A stretch of DNA of 64,000 nucleotides from Algoriphagus sp. AGSA1 (GTDB taxonomy: Bacteria > Bacteroidota > Bacteroidia > Cytophagales > Cyclobacteriaceae). Numbering within the stretch: position 1 is the first letter of the stretch; each line of letters opens with the position of its first letter. Positions 8,424-18,400 of this stretch are shown piece after piece. The stretch is from contig NZ_JAJUWR010000005.1 in the NCBI RefSeq assembly GCF_021390545.1, positions 1-64,000 of the forward strand. Direction: 5' to 3'. Under the pieces are notes generated by a model. The model did not search any database. It had not been told where the DNA came from and saw only the letters and a list, made by a program, of their open reading frames with translations. A program made the translations under genes and the position numbers.

Positions 8424-8990
8424 ATGAAGGTAAAATTAGGTGATATCACCCAATTACAATTTGGCCTATATACCAAACCAGCGGATGAAGGAAATGCTGC
8501 CTATCTACAGGCAAAGCATTTTGATGAGTGGGGCAATCAGTCGGAACAGATAGACACTTTCGCTCTAATCGATCAAAAAAATGAATCCCATCTATTAGAA
8601 GATGGAGATGTCATCCTGGTGGGAAAAGGAATGAGAAACTTCGCATGGACTTATCAGAAAGACTTTGGTCCTGCCATTGCCTCCTCTATCTTCTTTGTGA
8701 TCAAAGTAGATCAATCAAGAGTGATTCCTGATTTCCTTACTACTTTATTTAATATGCCTCAAACACAGGCATACTTTCTTACTTTGGGAGCAGGTAGCTC
8801 CATCCCTTCTATTCGAAAATCAGAACTGGAAGCTTTTTCTTTTATACTTCCATCGATGGAACTACAGCAAAAAGCCATTGACATTAAACAGTTACATTAT
8901 AAAGACATGGATCTATCCCTAAAAATCATTGCAGAAAAGCAAAAAGTATATCAAGCCGTCATTAAAAATATTATCTCTCAAAAAGCATGA
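8424..8990 (+). CDS. HsdS-like single target-recognition-domain protein
   Basis: 188 aa, half the length of a normal HsdS. It begins VKLGDITQLQFGLYTK, as TRDs do, has the GSSIPSIRKSELEAF segment typical of the end of a TRD, and closes with a helix (about 160-188) like the conserved HsdS spacer helix. It would therefore form one half of a specificity subunit. It precedes hsdM with an ATGA overlap, so it is co-translated with it. A full two-TRD hsdS sits on the other side of hsdM, so this protein is either an alternative specificity half, a dimeric specificity subunit, or a modulator. DNA binding is inferred from the family. Confidence 0.8.
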   Translation: MKVKLGDITQLQFGLYTKPADEGNAAYLQAKHFDEWGNQSEQIDTFALIDQKNESHLLEDGDVILVGKGMRNFAWTYQKDFGPAIASSIFFVIKVDQSRVIPDFLTTLFNMPQTQAYFLTLGAGSSIPSIRKSELEAFSFILPSMELQQKAIDIKQLHYKDMDLSLKIIAEKQKVYQAVIKNIISQKA

Positions 8991-10516
8991 GTAAAAAAGC
9001 AATTACACAAAGCGAAATCAACAACATAGTCTGGAAGGCATGTGACACGTTCAGGGGTGTAATTGATCCTTCCCAGTACAAGGATTACATCCTCACCATG
9101 CTTTTCGTAAAGTACGTATCGGATGTGTGGAAGGACAAAAAGAACTTCTATGCAGAAAAATATAATGGTGATGAAATCCGTATGCAGCGAGCGTTGAGAA
9201 ACGAGCGCTTCCAATTACCTGATACCTGCACCTTCGATTACCTCTTTGAAAATCGCAATGCTGCCAATGTGGGTGAGCTGATCAACACTGCGCTTGAAAG
9301 TTTGGAAGACGCCAACCGCAGCAAGTTGGAGCGAGTGTTTCGAAACATTGATTTCAACTCAGAAGCCAACCTTGGGCAAACCAAAGACCGTAACAGAAGA
9401 CTCAAAAACCTCTTAGTTGACTTTTCAGCTTTAGACTTGCAACCCTCCCATTTGGAGGACAATGATGTGATCGGGGATGCCTATGAGTACCTGATTGAAA
9501 AATTTGCCAGTGATGCAGGAAAGAAAGCAGGAGAATTTTATACCCCTGCACAGGTATCTAAACTATTAGCCAAGTTGCTCAATCCGCAACCCGGTGACAG
9601 AATAATTGATCCTACCTGCGGTTCGGGGTCTCTACTTATTAAACTATCCAAACAGGTAGGTAGCAAGAACTTCTCGCTTTACGGACAGGAAATCAACGGA
9701 AGCACCTGGGCACTCGCTCGTATGAACATGTTCCTACATGAGATTGATGATGCTACCATAGAATGGGGCGACACACTCAACAATCCTAAGTTATTAGAAA
9801 ATGACAGCCTACTCAAAGGAAACATTGTAGGAGCAAACCCTCCATTTTCGCTCGATAAATGGGGAGCAGATGTTGCCATGGTTGACCAGTTTACCCGATT
9901 CCATAGAGGTGTACCCCCCAAAAGCAAAGGTGATTACGCTTTTATCTCTCACATGATCGAGTCTACATACCACGATACAGGTCGTGTAGGTGTAATACTC
10001 CCTCACGGCGTACTATTTAGGGGAAGCAGTGAAGGTAAAATCAGACAACAGCTCATTGAAGAAAACCTATTAGAGGCGGTAATTGGACTACCTGCCAACC
10101 TCTTCTTCGGCACAGGTATTCCTGCCACCATTTTGATATTCAACCGAGCTAAAGGAGACAACAAGGATATTCTCTTCATAGATGCCAGCCAAGGTTATGA
10201 ATCAGGCACTAACCAAAACCGCTTGCGTGACAAGGACATTGAGAAAGTGGTGAACATGTATAGGGTTTTTCAAACCGCAACACCATTAACCACCAAAGAA
10301 GGTGTAGTTCTGGAGGAAAAATTTGCCTATCGTGCAACTATTCAAGAAGTGGAGGAAAACGAGTACAACCTGAATATTCCTCGCTATGTGGACACTTTTG
10401 AGGAAGATGAAGTAGTGGACATTCCTGCAACTCAACGGAATATTACAGTATTGAAAAAGGAATTAGTGACAGTTGAGCAGCAAATGGATACTTACTTAAA
10501 GGAATTAGGGTATTAA
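8987..10516 (+). CDS. hsdM: HsdM, type I restriction-modification DNA adenine methyltransferase
   Basis: 509 aa. The N-terminal helical HsdM domain (1-150) is followed by the N6-adenine methylase: GEFYTPAQV at 182-190, SAM motif I DPTCGSGSL at 208-216, catalytic NPPF at 284-287. Together with HsdS it methylates the recognition site and is needed for HsdR activity. Length and motifs are complete. It overlaps the HsdS-like gene upstream by 4 bp and is 3 bp from hsdS, so all three are one transcript. Confidence 0.96.
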   Translation: MSKKAITQSEINNIVWKACDTFRGVIDPSQYKDYILTMLFVKYVSDVWKDKKNFYAEKYNGDEIRMQRALRNERFQLPDTCTFDYLFENRNAANVGELINTALESLEDANRSKLERVFRNIDFNSEANLGQTKDRNRRLKNLLVDFSALDLQPSHLEDNDVIGDAYEYLIEKFASDAGKKAGEFYTPAQVSKLLAKLLNPQPGDRIIDPTCGSGSLLIKLSKQVGSKNFSLYGQEINGSTWALARMNMFLHEIDDATIEWGDTLNNPKLLENDSLLKGNIVGANPPFSLDKWGADVAMVDQFTRFHRGVPPKSKGDYAFISHMIESTYHDTGRVGVILPHGVLFRGSSEGKIRQQLIEENLLEAVIGLPANLFFGTGIPATILIFNRAKGDNKDILFIDASQGYESGTNQNRLRDKDIEKVVNMYRVFQTATPLTTKEGVVLEEKFAYRATIQEVEENEYNLNIPRYVDTFEEDEVVDIPATQRNITVLKKELVTVEQQMDTYLKELGY

Positions 10517-10519
10517 GTT

Positions 10520-11728
10520 ATGGAGGAAAAAGAAGGATATAGACTTACAAATATTGGCTTAATTCCATCGGATTGGGATACTATTCGCTTAGGCGAATTG
10601 TTGGATTATGAGCAACCCACAAAGTATATAACTAAGGATATTGATGCTCAGAACGGTATCCCCGTACTTACCTCCAACAAATCTTTCGTGTTGGGGTATT
10701 CTAGCGAAACTAATGGCGTGTTTAGGAAAACCCCAATCATTTTATTTGACGATTTTACGACTGACAGGAAGTATGTTGATTTTCCCTTTAAAATAAGAAG
10801 TTCAGCAACTAAAATTCTTAAGCCGAACAGACAGGGTTTGAATTTGAAATATATTTTCAGTGCATTTGATACAGTAAAATTTCAAGCCGAAGACCATAAA
10901 CGATACTGGATTTCTGAGTTCCAATATCTAAAAGTTCCATTCCCCCCTGATGCTGAACAAAACAGAATTGTTGATATTTTAATTACATGGGAAAAGGCAA
11001 TTGACAAGAAAGAATTACTTCTTAATGAATTGCTAACAAGAAGAAAAGGTATTGAAATAGGTTTATTTAAAGGTGAAATAAGGTTTCAGCAATTTCATCA
11101 GAATGAAGACAAGATAAGTACATACTTGGGCGACATTCCTTCTGACTGGAATTTAAAACCAATTTCAGAAATAGTTCAAAAAGTTAAAAAACCATTCACT
11201 CCTGAACCAGAAAGACTTTACAGAGAAATTGGCATTCGTTCTCACTGCAAGGGTATATTTCATAAAATGGAAGTAACCGGAGCAAGCTTGGGTGACAAGT
11301 CAGTTTTCTGGATTCAACCAGATTGCTTTGTGGTCAACATCGTATTTGCATGGGAACATGCCATTGCGAAAACCACAGAAGCAGAAGTAGGTATGATTGC
11401 CTCGCATCGCTTCCCAATGTATAAGCCTAAGAAAGGAGTTCTTGATTTGGACTACCTATTATACTACTTCAAAACAGCCAGAGGAAAGCACCTTTTAGGC
11501 TTAGCCTCTCCAGGCGGAGCAGGACGTAACAAAACCTTGGGTCAAGGAGAATTTGCCAAGCTAAAAATCCCAGTTCCTTCATTAGCTGAGCAGAAAAGAA
11601 TTGTATCGGTACTATCTGAAGCCGATAGAGAAATTGAACTATTGAAGCAGCAAATAGCTACCCTCAAAGAACAAAAGAAAGGCTTAATGCAAAAGCTGTT
11701 GACGGGATCAATTAGGGTTAGAGTTTAA
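10520..11728 (+). CDS. hsdS: HsdS, type I restriction specificity subunit (two TRDs)
   Basis: 402 aa with the classic duplicated plan: IPSDWDTIRLGEL opens TRD1 (about 15-145), EQNRIVDILITWEKAID is the first conserved spacer helix, IPSDWNLKPISEI opens TRD2 (about 210-345), and EQKRIVSVLSEADREI plus a long helix close it. Each TRD reads one half of a bipartite site. The repeated IPSDW starts support a two-half-site specificity. Full length and intact. Confidence 0.95.
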   Translation: MEEKEGYRLTNIGLIPSDWDTIRLGELLDYEQPTKYITKDIDAQNGIPVLTSNKSFVLGYSSETNGVFRKTPIILFDDFTTDRKYVDFPFKIRSSATKILKPNRQGLNLKYIFSAFDTVKFQAEDHKRYWISEFQYLKVPFPPDAEQNRIVDILITWEKAIDKKELLLNELLTRRKGIEIGLFKGEIRFQQFHQNEDKISTYLGDIPSDWNLKPISEIVQKVKKPFTPEPERLYREIGIRSHCKGIFHKMEVTGASLGDKSVFWIQPDCFVVNIVFAWEHAIAKTTEAEVGMIASHRFPMYKPKKGVLDLDYLLYYFKTARGKHLLGLASPGGAGRNKTLGQGEFAKLKIPVPSLAEQKRIVSVLSEADREIELLKQQIATLKEQKKGLMQKLLTGSIRVRV

Positions 11729-11739
11729 AATATTTAGCT

Positions 11740-14046
11740 ATGAAAGATCTAAAAAATCAAATAAGAATACTCTCAGCACTTTCAGTTGCGGCATCTGACA
11801 CCAGAAAGGACACCTTTATTTCTGTTATAATCAGAACCCTTAATGAGATAAAATCATGCGAGACAAAAGATTTAGCTAAATATATTAACGAGCAATTTGG
11901 TTTTGAGCCTTACCAAGCGGAGTTAGACGATGTAGTAAGTTTTCTTTTAAAAGAAAGGCGCATTACAGTAGAAAAGAAAATCCTTTCCTTATCAGAAGAA
12001 GAAAAGTCATCAATTGATGCCCTAGATATAGAGGCAAGAGATAAAGAAAAAACTCGATATCAAAACTTTAAAAATTTTATTATTGATGAGCTTGGCATTG
12101 AATTGAATGGAGAGGAAGTGAAGTTCCTTTGGAACACTTTCTTAGAATATTTGTATGACTCCTTTTACGAATATGGTCAAGAAGCCATTAAAACCTTACA
12201 TCCTCACATTAAAAATGGAGATGGAAGCAATTATTACGTAAACGTTCTTACCAATACTTTGAAGGGTATAATTGATTCAGAGCTTAAACTTCCTTTCAGG
12301 CAAATAGTGGAGCGATTCCCTGATTTTGCATCAACCGAGGATCTTACCTTCCTTAATGACCTAGCTCAGAGAACACTATCATTTTCTTCACTAGGTTTTC
12401 AAGCAGAAATTGCGAGAGATACAATTGAGCAGGATCTTGTGGATTGGGTTTTATACCTTGACACAAACGTTCTGTACTCACTTCTTGACTTACATTCTCA
12501 TCCAGAAAACGATGCATGTAAGGCACTTATTCAATTGGTAAGAGACAACACAGAACACATCAAAGTAAAACTTCGCTATTCAGACATAACATATAAAGAG
12601 CTAGGAAAAAAGAAGTCTGAGTTTGATCTCTTAGATGATAAGCTAACCGATAGTTCTATAAAAGCAATTTTGAAAAGTGAAAATCTAGATAGCTTTTCAA
12701 GAAAATTTTACGAAAGTCTTTTAGAAAACAGAGAGGGAACTATTCATCCTACTGAAGCAATTGGATTGTCCCAGACTACTTTAAAACATAAAACTATTGA
12801 AATTGCACGAAATAAGATAAGAATTGAGCACCTCGGAGAGGGCTATATAAGTGCCAAAGTTCAAGAATTCCAAGAATACATTTCAAGCAAGAATGAAACA
12901 AGAAAGGAATTCTACGATTTAAAAAACATCCAATTCTCACCAATTGAAAAGAGTGACAAACAAGCTATACATGACATCACTCTTCGTGAATTACTTTTAG
13001 ATAGCCGTCAGAAGGAAATAAATGGAGGAGATATGTCACTAAATTCCATCAAATACTTTGGCGTAACTCTAGACGATCTCCTTATACAATTTGATAAGTC
13101 TCGCTTAAAGGACAATAATGATGTAAATAGCTTTCCTGTATTTTTCAAGCCTTCTTTTTTACTCAATAAACTTGTAAGAGTTTTACCAATTCAAACTAAA
13201 GACTACAAGAAAGCCTTCATTAAAGCCGTAACTACGAAAGGATTTCACAAAGATTCATCAAAATCAAGAGATATTTTAAAAATTGTCAATTACCTTAAAT
13301 CTCAAGGGATTGATGATGAAAAAGTTATTTACAATATCATTTCTCAAGACATTTTTCTTGAAAAATATCATAATGAATCTCAGAATGAAGATTTTAACCA
13401 AGGAGAGTTTATTGAGTCTGAACTTAATCGTGAATTCAAAATCTTTCAAGAACAACTCGAAAAAACACAGAAAGAACTTGCATCTACAACTCAAACTTCG
13501 AATTCTAGAGCAGAACAAAACGAAAGACTAGAAGCAAAAAAAACGATTTTAGAATCTGATATTGAACAGTACGAAAAGGCAATTGAAAATCTTAGTAAGA
13601 AGTTAAAGAGCTTTGAAAAAATTGGAGATAGGTCAAACAGCCAAGAGAAAATCAATTTTGAAGCAGGTGAAGCAAATGCAAAAGCCCTAAGAGAAAAAGA
13701 TAAAGCTGCAGATCTTAAAAAGAAATACCTAGCTGATATAAAAGACCAAATAGAAAAAGAGAAGGAAGAAAATGTAAAAAAGTGGCAAAGAAATACTTGG
13801 TGGAACTTACTTTGGGTAATTCCTTGTACAATTGCAGCTCTCTTTTTTATACTTCCCATTGAACAAAACCCTATTACTGTTCAAGATGATCGTTTTCAAG
13901 TAGCGGGCTATTTCATGGCTGCAGTCATCTTAGTTTTTCTTAATCTAATACGAAATAGGTTTTGGAATGAAGGCAATATAAAAGATAGAAAGGATAATCA
14001 TAAAGTATCAGATAAACTCAAGAATAAGTTGAGAGAATTAGAATAA
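11740..14046 (+). CDS. PIN-like domain protein with coiled coil and C-terminal membrane hairpin, inside the type I operon
   Basis: 768 aa, of no named family that I recognise. Residues 1-230 are helical. LYLDTNVLYSLL at 238-249 is a PIN-nuclease opening (Asp241 as first acidic ligand), followed by SDITYKELGKK where PIN proteins carry a second acidic residue. About 560-680 is a strongly charged coiled coil. Two hydrophobic segments (about 690-706 and 721-737) around a short loop make a membrane hairpin, leaving a short basic tail. So a PIN-type RNase could be tethered to the membrane. It starts 11 bp after hsdS and abuts the AlbA_2 gene directly, so it is an integral part of the restriction operon. 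Nuclease activity is inferred. Confidence 0.65.
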   Translation: MKDLKNQIRILSALSVAASDTRKDTFISVIIRTLNEIKSCETKDLAKYINEQFGFEPYQAELDDVVSFLLKERRITVEKKILSLSEEEKSSIDALDIEARDKEKTRYQNFKNFIIDELGIELNGEEVKFLWNTFLEYLYDSFYEYGQEAIKTLHPHIKNGDGSNYYVNVLTNTLKGIIDSELKLPFRQIVERFPDFASTEDLTFLNDLAQRTLSFSSLGFQAEIARDTIEQDLVDWVLYLDTNVLYSLLDLHSHPENDACKALIQLVRDNTEHIKVKLRYSDITYKELGKKKSEFDLLDDKLTDSSIKAILKSENLDSFSRKFYESLLENREGTIHPTEAIGLSQTTLKHKTIEIARNKIRIEHLGEGYISAKVQEFQEYISSKNETRKEFYDLKNIQFSPIEKSDKQAIHDITLRELLLDSRQKEINGGDMSLNSIKYFGVTLDDLLIQFDKSRLKDNNDVNSFPVFFKPSFLLNKLVRVLPIQTKDYKKAFIKAVTTKGFHKDSSKSRDILKIVNYLKSQGIDDEKVIYNIISQDIFLEKYHNESQNEDFNQGEFIESELNREFKIFQEQLEKTQKELASTTQTSNSRAEQNERLEAKKTILESDIEQYEKAIENLSKKLKSFEKIGDRSNSQEKINFEAGEANAKALREKDKAADLKKKYLADIKDQIEKEKEENVKKWQRNTWWNLLWVIPCTIAALFFILPIEQNPITVQDDRFQVAGYFMAAVILVFLNLIRNRFWNEGNIKDRKDNHKVSDKLKNKLRELE

Positions 14047-15414
14047 ATGAAAAAATTTCTCAATACCGCTTCCCTCCTTTCACTAATCCAATCCGGAGAA
14101 GGTTATAACGTAGAGTTTAAAATCCGCGTGCCGAGCAAGCTTAAGGAGCTGAGTGAAGAAATCTGTGCTTTTTCAAATGCCGCAGGTGGGGTGTTGTTGA
14201 TTGGGGTAAGTGATGACAATATCATTCATGGAGCCGAAATCGACAATACAAAACGATCCGCCATACAAAACTCCCTAAACGAAATCAATCCCCATATTCC
14301 CACCAGCCTATATCCAGTGAAAGTGGAAGGAAAAACTGTCTGGGTGATTGAGGTGGACAGTGGTACACAAAAACCCTACGTACTATCTGGGGCCATCTAC
14401 GTCAGGCAAGGTCCTAATACCCAAAAGCTCACTACAGTAGAGCAAATGCGGGATTTTTTCCAGCAATCCGACCGTATCTATTTTGATGAAGCTCCCTGCC
14501 CTGCCTTCGATCTCGCCAAGGATATGGATTTGAGTTGGTTTGAAGAATTTCGCCTGGAAAGCGGGCTGTCCAAAACAGTTTCACAGAAACAAATCATCCA
14601 AAACCTCAGACTTATTTTGCCTGACGGAAATATTAAAAATGGAGGAGCATTATTTTTTGGATCAGCTCCAGAGCAATTTGTGGAAACAGCTGTGGTTCGT
14701 TGTATCGCTTTTGAAGGAGAGACTAAAACCCAGATCATCGATGATAAGACTTTTGGCGGACCACTGATCAAGCAGTACGAACAGGCCATGCAATGGCTAA
14801 AAAACAAGCTGGATGTACGCTATGAAATCGAAGGAAGTGGCCCGAGGAAGGAGCTCTGGGAAATACCGGAGACGGCGTTGAAAGAAGCTATCGTCAATGC
14901 CCTTTGTCATCGTGACTATTACGATAAAGGAGCAAGAATTACCGTAGAGCTTTTTAAGGATAGAGTAGAAATCACCAACCCCGGAGGTTTAACCAGCGCA
15001 ATTACAGAGGCAGAATTCGGCACAAAAAGCCATAGCAGAAATCCATTGATTTTTGGTTTGTTTGTCCGCATTCATATGGTCGAACAAGTGGGTTCCGGTG
15101 TAGGCAGAATCAAAGATCAAATGAAGGACGCTGGACTACCCGAACCACAGTTTAAAACAGATGGTATGTTTACCGTGGTTTTAAAACGCCCTGTAAAAAG
15201 TTCGGGGAAAAGTTCTGTTGTTGCTAGAGAAAAAATAATTATTCTCATCAAAGAGGAACCATCTCTAACCCGAGAAGAACTTGCTGCTGCGTTGGGAATT
15301 ACTATTAAAGGCATTGACTATCACTTGAGTAAGATGAAAAAAGAGGGGATCCTAAAAAGAGAAGGATCGCGAAAAACCGGTACCTGGGTTTTAAACCCTA
15401 GTACTAGGAGTTAA
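14047..15414 (+). CDS. AlbA_2 (Schlafen-like) / ATPase-like / winged-helix protein
   Basis: 455 aa in three parts. The N-terminus (about 14-130) is the AlbA_2 putative DNA-binding domain, seen in EGYNVEFKIRVP and CAFSNAAGGVLLIGVSDD. The middle (about 275-365) is a GHKL-like HATPase_c_4 module with EAIVNALCHRDYYDKG and VEITNPGG. The C-terminus (about 395-450) is a wHTH (LTREELAAALGI, IDYHLSKMKKEGIL). Such proteins are usually called transcriptional regulators or ATP-dependent helicase-like proteins and often accompany type I restriction loci. It starts at the base after the stop of the PIN gene. Its stop codon is part of a 12-bp tandem repeat. Confidence 0.85.
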   Translation: MKKFLNTASLLSLIQSGEGYNVEFKIRVPSKLKELSEEICAFSNAAGGVLLIGVSDDNIIHGAEIDNTKRSAIQNSLNEINPHIPTSLYPVKVEGKTVWVIEVDSGTQKPYVLSGAIYVRQGPNTQKLTTVEQMRDFFQQSDRIYFDEAPCPAFDLAKDMDLSWFEEFRLESGLSKTVSQKQIIQNLRLILPDGNIKNGGALFFGSAPEQFVETAVVRCIAFEGETKTQIIDDKTFGGPLIKQYEQAMQWLKNKLDVRYEIEGSGPRKELWEIPETALKEAIVNALCHRDYYDKGARITVELFKDRVEITNPGGLTSAITEAEFGTKSHSRNPLIFGLFVRIHMVEQVGSGVGRIKDQMKDAGLPEPQFKTDGMFTVVLKRPVKSSGKSSVVAREKIIILIKEEPSLTREELAAALGITIKGIDYHLSKMKKEGILKREGSRKTGTWVLNPSTRS

Positions 15415-15450
15415 ACTAGTAGATAAACCAGGGTATAACCTAGGAGATAA
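15403..15450 (+). repeat. Four-unit 12-bp tandem repeat between AlbA_2 gene and hsdR
   Basis: Units ACTAGGAGTTAA, ACTAGTAGATAA, ACCAGGGTATAA and CCTAGGAGATAA run without a gap. Each unit ends in TAA, the first being the stop codon of the upstream gene, and 12 bp equals four codons, so every unit restates a stop in the same frame. Confidence 0.75.
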
Positions 15451-15461
15451 AATTATTAAGC

Positions 15462-18400
15462 ATGGCAGTACCATCATTCAAAGAAGACCATATCTCGCAG
15501 CTTCCGGCATTGAAACTGCTTATGAATATGGGCTGGAAATACCTTACTCCAGAGCAGGCATTGGACGCCCGTGGAGGAAGAACATCCAATGTATTGCTGG
15601 AGACGATTTTGAAAGAGCAGCTTCAAGTCATCAACACCATCGAATACAAAGAAAAGGAATTTCCCTTTTCAGATGCCAATGTAAACAATGCTATTCTGGC
15701 AATCCGTGATCTGCCAGTTCAAGATGGATTTTTGGCTGCCAATAAAGCTTTTTATGAGCTCATCTCACTAGGAAGAAGCTTTGAACAAGCGGTATTAGGA
15801 GACAAAAAAAGTTTCTCATTCCATTACATCGATTGGAAGCATCCTGAAAACAATACTTACCACGTATCCGAGGAATTCAGCGTACTCAGAAGTGGTAGTA
15901 GTGAGCATTATCGCCCGGATATCATCTTATTCATCAATGGGATCCCAGTCGTGGTGATCGAGTGTAAAAGTCCAAAGATCCAAGACCCGATAGATAAAGC
16001 AATAGAACAGCATTTGAGAAACCAACAGGAAGATGGAATCCGCTCCTTGTATCAATATTCAAGTCTGGTCATGGCTCTCGCATGCCATGAAGCTAAATAT
16101 GCCACCACAGCTACCCAAAAGGAGTTTTGGAGTTTCTGGAAAGAGCTACTTAAAACCAAAGCAGAAGAAACCGCTTGGCTTGATAAGCTCCACGCATTAA
16201 AAAATCAGCCCCTACCCGCAAATGAAAGGACAACACTTTTTCAGGAAAGGTATAAGAATGTCTGGGCCTTCTTCCAAAACCTTGAAAAAGAAGAACAGGC
16301 GATTACCGAACAAGACAAGCTCCTTTATAACCTTTGCCGGCCTGAACGGCTCTTAGACTTAGTATTCAACTTCACGCTGTATGATGATGGTATCAAAAAA
16401 ATAACCAGATACCAGCAGTATTTTGCGGTACACAATACACTGGATAAGGTGGTGAAAACAGATCAGGAAGAACTGAGAAAAGGTGGTGTAATCTGGCATA
16501 CGCAGGGTAGCGGCAAGTCACTGACCATGGTCATGCTGGCTCAATTGATCGCCACACACCCAAAAATCAAGAACCCAAAGATCATATTGGTTACTGACCG
16601 TATTGATCTGGATGATCAAATTACTGAGACTTTTAAAAAATGTCAGATACCTGTAGAGAACGCTGATAAAGGTGCCTCCAAAATAATTGCTAAGAAGCTT
16701 CGAGGCGAAAACCTATCGGATAACGAATTAGAAAAGCTGAAGGATGATAAGTCCTTATTGAATCTCTTGTCAACTCCAGGGGATAGCGTAATTACAACTT
16801 TAATACACAAATTTGAAGCGGCTGTCAATGCATCGATTTCACCTTTTGATTCACCTGACATCTTCATATTAGTAGATGAAGGCCACAGAAGTCAATACGG
16901 GACCTTCAACATCAAAATGCAAAAGGTATTTCCGAAAGGCTGTTTTATAGCCTTCACAGGAACTCCTTTAATGAAAAAGGAGAAAAGCACTGCCAACCGC
17001 TTTGGTGGCCTGATAGATGTGTATTCCATCACTGATGCTGTAGAAGATGGTGCTGTCGTTCCCCTACTCTATGAAGGACGCCACAATCTGATTGAAGTCA
17101 ATGAGAAGCCACTGGATAATTATTTTGACCGGGTTTCTGAACCTCTCACACCTTACGGTAAAGCTGCACTTAAACGAAAATTCAGTTCCAAAAACCAACT
17201 TAATAAGGCTGAGGAAATAATATATGCCAGGTCTTGGGACATTTCGGATCATTTTGAACAAAATGTGCAGGATATTTTTTTTGGTACGTTAAAGGCAAAA
17301 GGTCAACTCGTAGCCCCAAATAAAACGACTGCGCTGAGGTATAGGAAATTTATCAAGGAGATAAATAAGGTCTCATGTGAAGTTCTGATATCAGCTCCAG
17401 ATGTCAGGGAGAATCATGAAGACGCTTTTGAAGAAAGCGAAGATTTGATATTGAAATTCTGGAAAGCCATGATGGATAAATATGGCAGTACAGAAAAATA
17501 TGAGAAAGCGCTGATCAACTCTTTCAAAAAGAAAGACCATCCTGAAATCATCATTGTGGTGGACAAACTGCTTACGGGATTTGACGCACCGAATAATTAT
17601 GTACTCTACCTAACCAGACAACTCAAAGAGCACACACTTTTGCAGGCCATCGCCAGGGTCAATAGATTGGCACCAGGGAAGGAATACGGATTGATCATCG
17701 ACTATTACGGTAATCTCACCAATTTGGACACAGCCTTAGAAACGTATTCGGGCGCAGAAAACTATGATTCTGAGGATCTGGAGGGCACATTGACCAACAT
17801 CAGTGAAGAGCTGAAGAAGTTGCCTCAAGCCCATTCTGAAGTTTGGGACATCTTCAAGGAAGTAAAGAACAAGTATGATGAATCGGCTTATGAGGAATTA
17901 TTGCAAGATGAGGCTATCCGGCATATCTTCTATGAAAAAGTTTCGGCCTTTGCCCGTTTGCTGAAATTGGCACTCTCAAGTTTTGAGTTCATAACCAAAA
18001 CACCAGAGCAGCAAATCAATAAATACAAGCAGGACGCCAAGTTCTTCCTTGGACTGAGAATCTCTGTTAAACGCAGGTATTTTGACGATCTGGAGTATAA
18101 AGAATTTGAGCCACAGGTTCAAAAATTGATCGACAAGCACATCACCACAGAGGGAGAAATTCTTCGCATTACAGATTTGGTCAATATTTTTGATAAAGAA
18201 GAGCGGGATCGTGAGTTAGAAAAAATAACCAGCAAGGCTGCCAAAGCGGATCATATTGCCAGCAGGACCATCAAAGCCATCAATGTGAAGATGAACGAAG
18301 ATCCTGTTTACTATAAGAAACTATCAAGGCTTATTAGGGATACGATAGACGACTACCATCAGCATAGAATCTCGGAAGCAGAATATCTCACTAAAGCCAA

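Noticed and set aside
13276-13859. Overlapping frames on both strands inside the PIN-coiled-coil gene
   Set aside because: Lysine- and glutamate-rich coiled-coil codons create open antisense frames; no start signal or homology is visible.
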